From Laguncularia racemosa (lineage: Eukaryota; Streptophyta; Magnoliopsida; Myrtales; Combretaceae), in contig JBBMOL010000195.1 of the NCBI GenBank assembly GCA_037954665.1, forward strand, positions 960,740-1,024,739: a stretch of 64,000 bases of DNA. Direction: 5' to 3'. The notes under the pieces were generated by a model, which was not told the DNA's origin, did not search any database, and saw only the letters and a program-made list of their open reading frames with translations. Positions 45,311-58,510 of the stretch are shown piece after piece; position 1 is the stretch's first letter, and each line of letters opens with the position of its first letter. A program made the position numbers and the translations under genes.

Positions 45311-45930
45311 TCCATGCCTGTCATGAATTTTTTTTTTTTTTAGATTTCGTTCTAATTTTTGTATCGATGGTTTTTAATAAATTTCAAGGCTAGCTCCACG
45401 CGTCAAGTATATTTGGGTAATATACTTGATGTGTTTTACTAAAGTTAGATTTTATATCATGGGTTTTTAATTTACATAAAGTTTTCACAAGATTTTATTC
45501 AAAGATTTTATTTTATTCATGATAAAGTGAGATCGTATAAGAATTACAAGTTTTATCAAGATTTAAATCTAGATATTTGTGCTATATTTTGGGAGATCCA
45601 ACAGTTACAAAGATAAGGATATATTTGAATTAGAAATATGGTTGTTACATGAAGATATGGTTTCACAACATATGGGATATCAAGATAAGGTTCCATAATG
45701 TGAGGGATATCTTCAATAAACTTGATCTAAAGAATATCTCCAAAGAAGATCTCGGTCAAACTAATTTATCCAAACTTATCCTCATCAAAATATCACAGGA
45801 ATGTATATTTTTCTCTAACAAGTTCAACTTATTTTTGAAATACAAAATTTCAAAAATAAATCCAGGCTTATCATGTGGAACTCCATGAACGTTACAAGAT
45901 ATTTTCCAGCAAAGCAACCGTTATGTCTTC

Positions 45931-45938
45931 TATATAAA
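45931..45938 (+). promoter_or_regulatory. TATA box of the copia solo LTR
   Basis: TATATAAA in CTTCTATATAAAAAGGAA, on the strand and in the position expected of the LTR promoter (about 975 bp from the LTR start). Confidence 0.65.
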
Positions 45939-47807
45939 AAGGAATGTTCAGCTAAACAAAATATATAACATTTTTTTAGAATCAAGCACACGAAAAGTTC
46001 AAAGCTCATATATCTTCAGGCGCAAAAATATTCTTACACTTGTGATCCGATTTGTAGAGGAAATTTGATATTCCTCATTGTTATTGTGATTCCTTTCTTA
46101 TATGAGGAATTGAGAGTTGTTTCATCACTGTAGTTTGAGTAATTAGCTTAGTGAAGAAGCTAGAGAGACTCAGCAGTGAGACTTTGCCTTGAAGAGGCTT
46201 ATTTTGTATACTCTCAATTTTATTGATAGAGTGAAACACAACCGATAAAGACAACCGGGACCCCAGCGTGGAGCTAGAAGAGAGGACTGACACTCGAGGT
46301 GGAACCTCTATAAATCTCTAGGCATTTTATTCTTCTCTACTCATTTTATTTATTGCACATTATTATTTTTCATTTTTGTTGCTCATATCATTTCTTTAGT
46401 CAAGAGACTTTGGATAATTTGCAAAAATTGAAATTTTAAGTAATTAATCAATTCACCCCCCTCTTGATTAATCTAATTGGGACCAACAATACTTAATACA
46501 TAATATGGTGTTATGAACTACCACTACGGGCCCTAACACCTATGAGTTCTTAAAACTACATAGATCATTTCTAAGCATGACTCCACTAGGAATTGCATCA
46601 CATAAGGATCATTGGGGTACCCCTAGGGATCTACCACTATAGGTTTCTAGGCCAAGCCAAGCATAACAAGAAGCAACTTAAATCAGTCCATTATAAGTTA
46701 ATCTAGTTTTACACTTAACCTAACAATCACACACAACAACAAAGATTACATGTATTTGATAACGTAGTCTTTAGCACATTTGGTCTTGGACTAAAAGCTA
46801 GTCTATAATATGTCAAAACATTAGAAATTCGCTCTTAGTAGTAATCTGGAATAATCTAAGTTACTCATTTTTGTTTACTTAATCATTATTTGATCCCTTC
46901 TTTTCACTCTACTAGAGTTTCTATGGTTATACTAAGTGTTTAGGTTGCATTTCAATCCAATTAGGTAGAAAATAAATTATATAACATAATGTATCTAGGA
47001 ACACGACTGTGCATTTGGCCGTGTACTTTGGTATAGTTTGATATACGGCCGCATATCTTTCTATGTGTTTTTTCATTTTAGTACACCTAGGTACATGGTC
47101 ATGTAGTTTACTATGTACCTTTCTATGTACATGGTTGTATAGTTGGTCATGTACCTTTCTATGGATTTTCATATTTTGACACACCTAAGTACATGGGCAT
47201 GTTTTTTGTCTATGTACCTTTCTATACACATTGTGTATTACTACAAGGGTAGGTATGTGGGCGTATACTTGACCATGTACTATGCCATTCTATACGAATT
47301 GTTTTTCCTTTTTTCTAATCCAATCATAAGCCTAATTTCTATGATCCTAAGCTTAATTGGATCTTAAAATTTGTAAATTCCTAATGCATAATGTGAATTA
47401 GTATACTTCATTCAGTAAATGTTTTGAATCCTTAATCATTTGATTCCTTGCTCATTCCGCTTGTTTCCTTGATCTAAATTTTGACATATAATAAAATTTG
47501 ATTAAATCCTCAATTCTATATTCAAGAATAATAATTTGATCATTGATGCCCCTTACTTGATGGAATTGGGTTTCGGTCTTTTATGGGTAATCGTTAGGTT
47601 ACCTTAGAGTTCCTTGTTGCAGAAAGTGTTCCTTTTTCAGTCACTATGCAAATGGTAAAGAGAAGAGCACTAGGTCAACATGGGGTTTATATACCCTAAC
47701 CATGAAATGACTAAATTACCTTCCGTATCTTATAACAATCACTCATTTGACCTTAGCTTTATTTTATAATAATTATTAAATGATTTTATATTTTTCGAGT
47801 ATTTACA

Positions 47808-48282
47808 TTCTCCCCTCCTTATAAAGATTACCATCCTCAAAAGTTACTTGATTTTGGAAGAGTTTTAGATATTTCCTTCACATATCAACTTTTGGTTGCC
47901 ATGTTGCTTTATGTTCAGTCTGATTTATCCTTTGTACTTTGATGTAGAGAATTACTCTCCTTTGTAACACCAGTTCCTTAACATCCATAATTCTGACTGG
48001 CCTTTCAATAGAAGATAATTTTAGCTGTACATTTAAAGGCTCTAAAGCCACTATCTGGTCTAGATTTGGTGCAAACTTTGTTAGCATTGATATATGAAAT
48101 ACATCATGTTCTCGAGCTAAACTTGGTGGGAGAGCCAATTTGTAAGCTACATTACCCACTCTTTCCAGAATCTCAAGTGGGCTTATATCTCTTAGGTTTA
48201 ACTTCCCTCTCAGACCAAACCTGATCACCCCTTTAGTTGGAGAAATTTTCAATAGTACTTTGTCTCCTACCTGAAATTTGAT
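47808..48282 (-). pseudogene. A3 integrase C-terminal domain
   Basis: It follows the purine tract. The minus-strand frame 48252-47878 holds GDKVLLKISPTKGVIRFG, LEILERVGNVAYKLALP, HDVFHISMLTKFAPN and a chromodomain-like end from ERPVRIMDVKELVLQR to ATWQPKVDM. This end argues for the Tekay lineage. It is truncated upstream at about 48282 by foreign sequence. It is the only copy in the window retaining this domain. Confidence 0.85.
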
Positions 48283-51205
48283 GCACCAATTGCTTAGAAC
48301 TTAAGCCTAAATTTGATCTGAAAGTTCCCCCATATAAGCCCTATTTAAGGCCCATTTAATCACAAGAAAACAAAGGAAATGATAGGCCCGGATTAGCCTC
48401 CAAATCTACCTACCCTACATGAAACTAGCTAGAGACAACTAGGGAGAATAACAAAATCTAACTAAAATTAGCCTAACCAAATGCAAGGACAATTAGAGAT
48501 TAACTAGGTGGCAAAAAGAAGGAACAAATCTGATGTTAATCACTTCAATAGTAGACCATGTCCTATAGGATTAGACTCATTACCCAATGTACAAAACTTT
48601 TACTTAAACATCAAAGCTATAAACCAATGGATAAATCCCCTTAAATAAGCTACTTAAGTTCTAATTATTCTTCCCCTAAATCAACACATGAAAACTTTCT
48701 TCTGGGCAACTAACATAGAAAAGCTCTCTAAAAATTAGTTAGAAACTACCAAGAAAACCTCCTAAAAATTGAATCTAAAGGAAGACACCAAATTGCAACT
48801 TTGTTTCCCCTATTGCACACTCTTAACTTCCACCCACTAATCATGCCTCAAACAGCACCCAACTAAGTCCAATTTCTAAAGTAATTTACACCAATCAAAA
48901 GGCCATTTGGGGAGCTAAAAGCATAAGGAAAGTCAGAACCCAAGGTGCTACCAAGAGGAAGTAAGAAGAGAAAAGGCTAGGCACTCCAAGTAGCTCTAAC
49001 GTGGAGGACCCCCTTCTATCTTGCTAGTATTTTCTTTTTGCAATATTTTAATTCCTCATATTAGAATAGGGTTATTTTACATTGATTTTGTAAGTTTACA
49101 TGTATATTTAGAGTGTATTTAGCTTAGGAAATAAGTTGGAAATGTAAAACTAAAGTAAGAGGCTAAACCATGGAGAATTCCTCTTGAAATGTAATATATA
49201 TGATTGAAGTTTTGGAAAAATGAATGGAGATTAGAATTTGGCGGTTCATTATGCTTCTAGATGCTTAAGTGAGGGAGCTAGATAAGTGTGTTTTCTATGT
49301 ATTCCATGCTCCATTAATAGTGGAAAAACTTGGATAAAAATGTAGGCCATCTAGTAGTAGGAAAATTAGGAAGAATGGCAAGATGGGTTCAAGGACCTTC
49401 AAACTATGGCCAAACCAATTTGAATCTGGAAATTTTTACATTTCTAGAACTAAGAATGTTGAAATAACATTAGGAAAATTATGGGAATAAAAATATTAAA
49501 GAAAAACATGAAATTAACACAAAAAGGAAGAAAAAATTGCAAATCAAAGCATTGGAAAGCCACCTAAAATTCTTAGACTAATTCTCAAAATTTCTAGAAA
49601 ATAGAAAAACACTAACACACTATATTGATGCGTTAAACATGATTTCAAGTGTTTAGAATTAATTCCCTTAGATTATTAGATCAAATTAGGCAAAAATGGA
49701 TCTTAAACAAAACCTAAATCAGGTGCACCTAATCCGTCTAGATCATAGCATGATCTTCTAAATTTCAAATGACCAAAATAACTTCATAAATGGAAATAAA
49801 ATTCAAAACTCTTTAAAATGACTATAAATACACAAAAAAATAGACTTAGAATGAAAAAGTGATGAAAAAAACATTAAAACCTTCAAAATCAGGAAAAACC
49901 CAACAAAACTAGTAAAACTAGTATAGGTTGGTTTTTGACCCAAGCTCATAGAGGTATTTTTGTCCTATCAGTGACATGTCATTCAAGGATGACTTGCTGC
50001 TTGATTACTATGACTAAGGATCATATAGCTGAGTGAGTGAAAATTTAATGATTACTATTCCTTGTTTGTGTTTGTAGTTAGCGCACTTGCATATGTATAA
50101 ATATTAGATATATGAATTGGAATTGTATGTGAAGGTATTTAAGGATTCTATATGTGATTGATCTCCATGATTGAATGTCAATTTATCTTAAATTTATTGG
50201 TTAGTTAATTATTGCTTTCCCCTGCATTTAGAATATAGAATTGCAAGTGTTTGTATTAAATTGCTATGGACGCTAGATAATTTGACTTAAGATTATTTAG
50301 CCATAAATAAAATGAATCATGCATGAAAAGAATTTTCTTTTATGAAGGTTGTCGGCATTACGTGATGGTATAGAAAGGCCCCATGGAGGTGCACTCCATG
50401 GGCACACCTTATCTTGACCTTTGGGAAGTAAGTGGAACTGGGAAATGTCATCTTTTAATCAAGACCTAGAAATACCTAGTTTAGGGATTTATCGCTTAGG
50501 GGTGATTTAGCTTGCGTACCTTTCACAATCTATATCATATATAGACTTAATATGTATATACATATTTTCAAGTCTATTGACATATATTATAAAAATGTAT
50601 ATAGACTTTATGAATTATCTCAAAAGATAGCCATGGGTTACTAGAACTTAGAGCTGACATGTAGTTCGTGATTTCCTAACCTAAGTAACAGAAGGATTTA
50701 AATTTGTGTTGTATGTGGTGTTTGGTGAGTCGTATATATTGTTGCATTCATATGATTGCTCATGCATGGCATATGATTGGTTAATAACTTATTTGATTAT
50801 TGCTTGTCGATTCAATAAGAGGATAGAGGTTAGTACCTTGCAGACAGATGCTAGAGGTTAGTGTGGGAAGCAAAGGGATAAGGATGGATCTAAGTAGAGA
50901 GATCACTTTTGTATTTTTTCTAAGTTCTTATTTTAATTTTCAAATACTTAGCATAGACTGAAATGTATTAAGATTATTAATCTTTGAATTTATGAGTATG
51001 TACCTATGGACTTTAAATTATTTTGTTTCTCCGAATTATTACATGTCTTTATATTTCTTGAAAAATGTTAAACCCTAATTGGAAATTTGGATGTGAGTAT
51101 GACTTATACGATGTAACGTAAACTCTTGGATAATAGGGGGGTTATCCTTAGGTTTCCATGTAGCGTACGATGGAAACTATATGTCTTAAGGGCCTATAAG
51201 GCATG
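48283..51205. other. Unassigned 2.9-kb sequence replacing A3 integrase core
   Basis: The integrase frame stops at both edges, and about 750 bp of expected integrase core is missing. The inserted sequence has no coding motif I recognise. It starts TGATGCACCAATTGC as read on the plus strand. The second half (50340-51200) has LTR-like texture, with an AATTATTACATG stretch and a late GGATAATAGGGGGGTT. A 9-bp-arm inverted repeat lies at 50380-50402. No terminal repeats or target duplication were identified. Confidence 0.5.
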
Positions 51206-51640
51206 ATAATAGTGTAACTCTTTCATGATTTCTTTCTTTAGTTATATATCCCCTTGCACACACAATCTTATTCTATACCTTAAAATCCCATTAGAGTTAA
51301 TGTTAAATTCAAAAGCTTTGCCTTGCTCCAATTTGCTCTTCATTTCTTGAATGTCCCTATCTTCTGCTTAAGTAGTCTTGATTCTTTCCGTTAGAGTTAG
51401 TTGTATGCATAAAGTGGCCATCTTTGCTCCCACTTCTTGAGTTAAGATATTTAAATCTATTTTATGTATGTCATTTAACAATTCTTGTTGTAAAGTGACT
51501 AGAGTAGCTAGATTATCCTGTTTCTTTCTATTAAGAGCATCTACCACCACATTGGTTGTTCTTGAATGGAATTGGGTTTCTTGGTCATAATCCTTAATCA
51601 ACTTTAACCATCTCCTTTGGTGCATGTTTAACTCTTTCTA
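51206..51640 (-). pseudogene. A3 RNase H end and integrase start
   Basis: RNase H hallmark QRRWLKLIKDYDQETQF and VVVDALNRKK (51530-51620) are followed by the linker KSKLEQGKAFEFNINSNGI, with the integrase entry KKEIMKELHYYHA near 51206-51235. There it meets the unassigned insert. Confidence 0.78.
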
Positions 51641-51679
51641 TGTGAGGATGTATTTTAGGCTTTTATAGGTAGTAAAAAT

Positions 51680-52320
51680 CTTACATCTTTGTCGATACAA
51701 GTAGTGTATTTAAGGCATCATTGTAAATAGTGAATTCTTCCCCACTCTTGGGAAATGCTAAAATTGGTGTTGACACAAGCTTTTCCTTGAGTGCTTGAAA
51801 ACTAGCTTCACATTTATCATCCCACTTAAACCACACCTTCTTTTGTATTAGTTTTGTGAGATGAGTCATTATTTTAAATAATACCTTTATAAATCTTTTA
51901 TAGTAACTTGTGAAACCTAAGAAGCTTCTTATGTCTATTACTGTCTTTAGTTTGGGTTAGTTTACTATAACTCTAACTTTTTCTAGGTCTACTAAGATTC
52001 CATCCTTATTAACCATATAACCTAAGAAAATCACCTATTCTAACCAGAATTCAAATTTCTTGAATTTGGCTTATAGTCTCTTTGTTTGCAACCTGTCCAA
52101 CACAAACCTCAAATATTTTTCATGTTCATCATTACTTCTAGAGTATATCAAAATATTGTCAATGAAGATGATTACAAATGTATCTAGGAAATCCTTGAAC
52201 ACCATGTTCATTAAGTCTATAAATGTTGCAAGTGCATTGGTTAACTCGAAAGGCACCTTAGGGAGATGTATTGGGTCTTATGAAGCCTTTATCTTAAAGA
52301 TCCTATAATTGTTTCCTTAT
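51680..52320 (-). pseudogene. A3 reverse transcriptase with deletion
   Basis: From 52256: MPFELTNALATFIDLMN, then FIDNILIYSRSNDEHEKY with AAT at 52156-52158 in place of the second catalytic Asp, then the thumb and the connection with WDDKCEASFQALKEKL. Upstream, KGFIRPN near 52275 joins directly to the MPFEL motif, so about 240 bp of fingers and palm are deleted. Stops are frequent. Confidence 0.82.
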
Positions 52321-52469
52321 TTTTTCTAATTCAACTAGTGCCATCTTATATAATAGTTTTAATAATAGTACAATACCTTATACCAAATCAATGTTGTACT
52401 CGATCTCCCTTGCTAGGGGTAAACTAAGAATGTTTTTGAAAATATATTTGGAAATTCTCTCATTATAGA

Positions 52470-52950
52470 CACCATTTACAGTTTCATTTCTTCACTAGCT
52501 ATAGTAGTCATAATGACCAACATATTCTTTCCCCACAACTCATAAGTGGGTAATCCTGTTGGTCTCTGAGCTTCCAACTTATACTCAAAATAATCTTCCC
52601 CAAGTGTGTTGAAATGTACCACCATGTTATGACAGTCAATGGTGGCATGGTATTCTAACAGCCAATTGACTCTTAATATGACATCAAATTCTACCATTTT
52701 TAGAATCAATAGATCTATTGGTATCGCCCTTCTCTATATCTCTATTCTTACTCTTCTATAGATTCTATATATCTTTCCTCCAATTCCTAAAGGAGTACTA
52801 ATAGGCAATTGATCATCCATATATTTAAATCTAGTGCACACTCATGTACAAAAGTTTTAGACACAAGAAATAGAAGCATTGGTATCAAATAATACATAAG
52901 CATTGTAGGCATGTACCTAAAGCATACCTACAATGGTGTTTATATCTAGG
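52470..52950 (-). pseudogene. A3 protease
   Basis: The active-site strand VLFDTNASISCV (about 52860-52895) has Asn in place of the Gly of D-T-G. The following PLGIGGKIYRI and FDVILRVNWLLEYHATIDC match A1 and A2. The spacer with LPTYELWGKNM leads to RT. Confidence 0.75.
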
Positions 52951-52999
52951 AGGCCCTGGTGTTGCTGCTGTTAAATCATAAATGCCTTAGTGGGAACCT

Positions 53000-54200
53000 A
53001 TTGCTTAAGGCCCCCTATCTGTGGTCTACCAACCTATACCCTTACTAGGGATCTTATTGCATATTAAGTTAGGGTTGTTTGATTTCCTATTTGCCCATGA
53101 GGACAGTCTATTGTGTTATGTCCCCTCTACTTATGCACATGGTAGAATACTAATGGAACTGACTTTTCATTGTAATGCTTGTTGATATCTCCTATCTTTC
53201 CAAAGGAGAAACATGCACCTTTTGGCCACCTACATTCCCTTAATTCATGGGGCCTATAACACCTGGTGTATCTAATGGTAGGTGCTATTATAGGAAATGC
53301 CAAAGGAAGTAGTCTAATCTATAAATGAGGGGCAATAGTAACCTATGATCTACTTTAGAACATCTAGGGCCTCTTGCCTTTATCTTGTACCATCATATTA
53401 GAGGTAGGTCTCTTTCTCAAAGCTATCCCTACTCTTCGATTCATTTGTTCCTTTGTCCTTCTTCTACTCTATTCCAAATACTTGGCTTTGTCGATCACTT
53501 CAACATATGTAATTAGCTAAAAGGATTCAACCTTATGTTAGAGACTCAACTCTAATCTCCATAGAAATCTTCTTGCCTTAGATTTGTCATCAACATGGAC
53601 CATCTTAGGTAGGAATTGAATTAGATGATTCAATTCTACCTCATATTCTTCTATTGTCCACTTCCCCTACTCATAGTTATAGTACTTGTTTTCCTTACTA
53701 TCTTTGGAACTCGTAAGGAAATACCATTAGTAAAATAGTTCCCTAAACCTCATCTAGTTCACACACTTTCCTACTAGTCTAGGAATTGACTCCCACCATT
53801 TTGTTGCAGTCCCCTTCAACATGAATACAATATAGTTCACCTTCTTATCTTTAGATGCTTGGAAGGTAGCAAATGTCTTCTCAATCTCCTGCATCTAATC
53901 TTCTACCTCAATCGGGTCATCCACTTTTAGGGTTGAACTCTTTTGCCAACCTAATGAACTTATCAAAGTTGATTGGTTTTTTTGTAGCTCTTTAAGTGGG
54001 ACATTTTAGGCTTGATGTTGTTGTGTCAATTACCTAATTAGGTTGTTCACAGTCTATAAAAGTTGGGCAGTTTGGTCTGCAACTTAACATTGTCCCCTTT
54101 ATGGCTACTAACCTTAGAATGTTCCCTTCATTTAGGTTACCACGCCTAGTACCCTTAGATGAGTCTGATCTAATGATTCTTTTTAAAGGTATTCTATTTA
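53000..54200 (-). pseudogene. A3 gag
   Basis: It parallels A1 gag. The zinc-knuckle part is at about 53100-53270 and the capsid-type core at 53560-53990. The core includes an FDKFIRLAKEFNPK-like segment near 53925-53965 and LTIEVEDWMQEIEKTFATF-like wording near 53860-53925 after frame shifts. It has many stops. Confidence 0.7.
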
Positions 54201-54510
54201 AGAAGAGACAACTAGATAGACTCGAGATTTAGTGTTATTATGCCAATATATACATATATACCTTTACACATAATTGTATACTTAGATATGAATAACTCAG
54301 GAATTTAAAGAATTGCAAATAAAAATAATAATTGTAGTAAAATAAATCACTAAACAAAAGTAATCATCCCATAGCTTCACCCACTCTCTTGATGTTTCAT
54401 CATCTTATAGATCCAATGCCTAATTCATCTAAAGATTACATCTTACTTTCTACTATTTAAAACCTATACCTATTGGCCATTACTTAGTTTCTAAGGATCA
54501 TCAAACCTAA

Positions 54511-54522
54511 GCTTAGATACCA
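54511..54522 (-). other. A3 primer-binding site
   Basis: The minus strand reads TGGTATCTAAGC, two mismatches from the initiator-Met site, seven bases from the LTR edge at 54530. Confidence 0.75.
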
Positions 54523-54529
54523 TTTAAGT

Positions 54530-56391
54530 TATAATGCCTTGGAACTCGGGATGCTATGACCCACCACATGTCTTTACTAGACAAGGACATGTTAAGGCTC
54601 TCAACTCTACAAAACTCCTGGAACCTACAATACTTGTTACTCACATATAGAATAATCCATCTAACAATATTCATAATAACTCTGGTAAAACCCATTACAT
54701 CTATTAAACTCCTTAACATAACCTTAACAATTATTCTTAATTAGAAACTAAAACAATTGAGCTTCAAGAAATTAAATAGTCTATTATCTTTTAAAGAAAA
54801 TTACATTTAGTACACATAAAGAACTCTAATTCTTTTTGCATCTAATCATCATAATAATAAAAGAAATCTTCATCCCTAATAGGCGAGTCAATGCCCAATA
54901 CGTATAACTCGTAAACACATATGCATGATCAAGCCTGAATTAAGTCACTTGCATCAATGCAGACATCAAACATCATATAATAGGTTATTATATTTCATTT
55001 AATTCACAAATCAACAATCGGGTACTCATGAGCCTACTAAATCATATATACATACTTAATACATAATACAGTGTTGGTAACTACCACTATGGGCCCCAAC
55101 ACCCATGAGTCCTTAAAACTACCCATATCATTTCCAAGCACGACTCCACTAGGGATAGTGTCACACAAGAATCATTAGGGTACCTCCTAGGGATCTGCTA
55201 CTATAGGCCCCTAGGCCAAATCAAGCATAAATAACAAGAAACTTAAATTAGTCCATTATAAGTTATTTTAGTTTTACACTTAACTTAACGATTACACACA
55301 ACAATAAAGATTACGTGTACCTGGTAACGTAGTCCTAAGCCTAATTGATCTTGGACTAACAGCTAGTCTGTAATCTATCAAAACACTAGAAATTCACTCT
55401 TAGTAATAATTTGGAATAATCTAAGTTACTTAATTCTATTAACTTAATCGTTATTTGATTCCTTCTCTTACTATACTGGAGTTTTGAAGGTTATACTAAG
55501 TGTCAGAAATTTGATTAAGTAGAAAATAAATTCTATAACATAATGTATCTTAGCATATGGCTGTGCATTAGGCTATGTACTTTAGCATGGTTGGACACAC
55601 GATCGTATATCTTTTTGTGTGTTTTTGCATTTTAGCATGCTTAGGTACACAATTGTGTTGTTTGTCGTATACCTTTTTGTGTAATTTGGTATTTTGGCAT
55701 GCTTAAGTATACGGTTGTGTAGTTAACCATGTACCTTTTGTGAATTTTCATATTTCAACATGCTCAAGTATATGAGCATGTCCTTTATCTGTGTACCTTT
55801 CTATACACAATGTATATTTCTGCAATGATAGGTACACGGGTCTATACCTAACTGTCCACTACATTGTTCCACATGAATTGTTTTTCTTTTTTTTTCAATT
55901 CATTCTTAAGCTTGATTTCATGAACTTAAGCCTAATTGGATCCTGAAATTTATAACTTCCTAATGCATTATGCGAGTTAGTATACTTGATTTGATAAATG
56001 TTTCGAGTCCTTAATCATTTGATTCTTTACTTGTTCTACCCCTTTCATTGTTCCAAATTGTGATGGAATCATGCAATAATAGTTGATTAAATCTTCAATT
56101 CTATAATTAGGAATAATAATTCGATCATTGATACCCTTTACCTAATGGAATTGGGTTTAGTCCTTTATAGGTAATTGTTAAGTCGCCTTAGAGTTCCTTG
56201 CTTTAGAGAGTGTCTTTTTTTTAGTTACTATGCAAATGGTAAAGGGAGGAGCGGTAGGTCAACATAGGGTTTATATACCCTATCCATGAAAAGACTAAAT
56301 TACCCCCTGTATCTTATAAAAATCACTCATTTGATCTTGGCTTTATTTTACAATAATTATGAAATGATTTCATATTTTCTAGGTATTTACA
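54530..56391 (-). repeat. A3 5' LTR
   Basis: The minus strand starts TGTAAATACCTAG at 56391 and ends GGCATTATA. It aligns with 44367-47807 (insert removed) at about 85% by eye and with the solo LTR 21225-23146. A TATA-like GGTATATAAACCC lies near 56265-56277. Confidence 0.9.
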
Positions 56392-58139
56392 ACTTCCCTT
56401 ATAATTTCCCAACTACAACTTATGAAAGCATATCATGCTTTGGAAAGGTTCAAAATTTGCATTCATTATTTCATAAAAACACTAGTAGAGTGATGTCTTA
56501 TTTACTTCCTTATTATGATTAATTTAATGCAAATTAGCTAGTAATAATGCAATTAGTTCACTAATTGATGCTTGTAAAAATTAGAAGTTTTATTTAAGTC
56601 GAGTGTGGAAAACATGAAATTAAGTAAAACATCCTAAATCAAAGAAGAGTTGTAAGTACTTAAGAAGTTGATTCATGTGTGTAGCATTCTTTGCAAATCC
56701 TTAAGTAAGCAAGTACAAAATGAAAAATGCAAAGCTTAGCTCATGACTTTACTTTGTTTTTTCAAATTTTTTCATTTTCACACTTTTTGCTTTCATTTTT
56801 ACTTTAATTTCACTCATAGATCCCAAAATTTTATTTAAGAATGCTTTTTACTCCTTTCTTCTTCACAGTATGGTCACTAAGGGCTTATGAATCCATCCAA
56901 GAATTTATCCATTAGCGAAAATGTGCCTCACACTTATTGGGCACCCCAAGTTTCCACCTATACTCTCTTTTTGTTATGTTTTTGTTTATAGTTGAGACTA
57001 CCCTCTAACTTTATCATTTTTCATCTTTTTTAGGTTAGGAAAACTTTCAAATCTAAGCTAACCATCTAAGATCTACCGAACATTGTCAAACTATATAGAA
57101 TTTCCAAGAATAAGAATCAATCTTACAAGAAATACTCACATCTAATCTCCAACTTAGATGTTACTGAAATCTCAAATTTCAAGAGTAAGCCTTAATACAA
57201 CATAACTAAACAAAGCAAGAATTTTGTAACCTAATTACAAAGAATTGAAGGACATTCATACGTATTCACTAAGGAAAATTTCTTTAAGCATGTTAAACAT
57301 CACATCACTTTAATCTAATTGAATGAATGCAAATTTTACAAAATTTGATATACTATTCACAATTGCTAAGTTGGAAATACAAGGAAAAATGAAATCAACT
57401 TAAGAATTAAAAAGATTTGCAAGTGTTGCTAAGGCTTTGTAGAACGCTTCATTTGATACAATGTTACTAAGGCTTTGTAGAATGCTTTGTTTGATACAAT
57501 CTTAAGGAAATATTAATGCAAAAATTTTAGCACATGCATCTTAATCATCAATTTCATCTCTTGTTTAGTTCACCATACTAAACATCTTGTAGTTCTATTC
57601 TATCTACCCCTAATTTCAACACATATCATTGATACAAAATCAAAGCCTAAAATGATTAAATGAGGTAAAAATTTTAAAACTTCACTCCCTAGGGGTTTTG
57701 TGAATTGAACTATCTTTATGTCCATGAAGCATTTCTCTTTGCTTGAAACCTTCTTCTGAGTTTCATCTTTGCATCCTAATTTATTTACATCCCTTGCAAA
57801 ATAAAAAAAAAAAAACATGCTAGTAGCCGCTCCAAAAACTGAAAGAAAACCTAAAATAAAACTAAACATAACTAAACTTGAAAGTAAAGTGGGGTAGATT
57901 ATGTCCCACTAAGCGCTTGTTTTTTAGCCTTTTAGCATTGCTTTTATCACTCGGCTCATGGTGGGTTATATTCTTAGGGCCTCTTTTCCATCTTACTTAG
58001 CTTATTCTCTATCAGTCCAAATATCTAGTTTGGTGGACTATCCTATTTAGTGGCAAACTCGCTCTTTAGTTCAATCAGCTCGAATTTCTTATCCTCTTTC
58101 TCCTTGCTCTTCCTAGCATATAGCTTAACTTTTGTGAGT
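56392..58139 (-). mobile_element. Athila remnant, region after protease
   Basis: Between the A3 insertion and the Athila protease. There is no RT or integrase, so pol is deleted. The 89-codon frame 57869-57600 has a hydrophobic start (MFSFILGFLSVFGAATSM), as often seen just after Athila pol, but I cannot assign it. A 38-bp tandem duplication lies at 57425-57500. The rest is AT-rich and non-coding. Confidence 0.5.
57425..57500 (+). repeat. Tandem duplication, 2 x 38 bp
   Basis: GTTGCTAAGGCTTTGTAGAA starts unit 1 (57425) and GTTACTAAGGCTTTGTAGAA starts unit 2 (57463). Both end TTTGATACAAT. Confidence 0.9.
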
Positions 58140-58480
58140 TTACATTGAAAAACAACGTTTTTCCCTTTTACATCAATTAGAGCACTTGTTGTTGCTAGGA
58201 AAGCTCGACCTATTATGAGTGGTCATGCTCCATCATTCTTGTCCATAACTATAAAATTTGTAGGGAAACTAAATCAACTAACCTCAACTACTAAGTTGAA
58301 GAGGAGTCCTATTGGTTCTTTAGTGGACTTGTTAGGAAATGATAAAATGAAATCTACTTCTTGAAGAAATGCTTTTAGATTTAGCATTCACATTGTTGCA
58401 TTAGACATAAAGTTAACTGAAGCTCTTAAATCACAGTATGCTCTTTGAAAATACTTATCCAAAATAGTGCAAGTGATGTT
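58140..58480 (-). pseudogene. Athila protease
   Basis: The active-site strand reads RAYCDLRASVNFMSN, where Athila norm is CDLGASVNLMP, so Gly is changed to Arg. Downstream, PLIIGRAFLATTSALIDVKG (58190-58250) is the well-known Athila GRPFLAT motif. Several TAG and TAA stops occur. Confidence 0.85.
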
Positions 58481-58507
58481 AAACTACCTGTGATCTCCTG
58501 GTTTTAG

Positions 58508-58510
<3 letters not shown>

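Larger units (their letters stand above)
44957..46488 (+). mobile_element. Copia-type solo LTR with target duplication
   Basis: 1532 bp starting TGTTAAGTTC and ending GGGACCAACA, flanked by ATACT on both sides (44952-44956, 46489-46493). A clean TATA box TATATAAAAAGG lies at 45931. Near the end, TTCACCCCCCTCTTG is a phrase common in plant copia LTRs, possibly Sirevirus-type. There is no internal region, so one LTR remains after recombination. It carries six spaced copies of a GAAG...TTTCAGAA motif upstream. Confidence 0.9.
44367..47807 (-). repeat. A3 3' LTR interrupted by a copia solo LTR
   Basis: The minus strand starts TGTAAATACTCG at 47807 and ends GGCATTACA at 44367. Without the insert (44957-46488 plus one ATACT) it is 1904 bp, like its partner. 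It contains a promoter-like GTATATAAACCCC near 47680 and the 62-bp repeat block near 47030-47240. Confidence 0.9.
44367..56391 (-). mobile_element. Tekay-like element A3, with nested insertions
   Basis: LTRs at 44367-47807 (split by a copia solo LTR) and 54530-56391 align. Between them on the minus strand lie gag, protease, RT, RNase H and integrase pieces, a primer site at 54511 and a purine tract at 47808. The integrase core is replaced by 2.9 kb of other sequence, and RT has an internal deletion. Flanks GCTTT and ACTTC differ by two transitions, a possible eroded target duplication. Athila sequence lies on both sides. Confidence 0.88.

Noticed and set aside
50380..50402. 9-bp-arm inverted repeat CCCATGGAG/CTCCATGGG as a terminator or MITE end
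   Set aside because: Isolated, with no T-run, no partner copy and no target duplication. Plant nuclear genes do not use such terminators.
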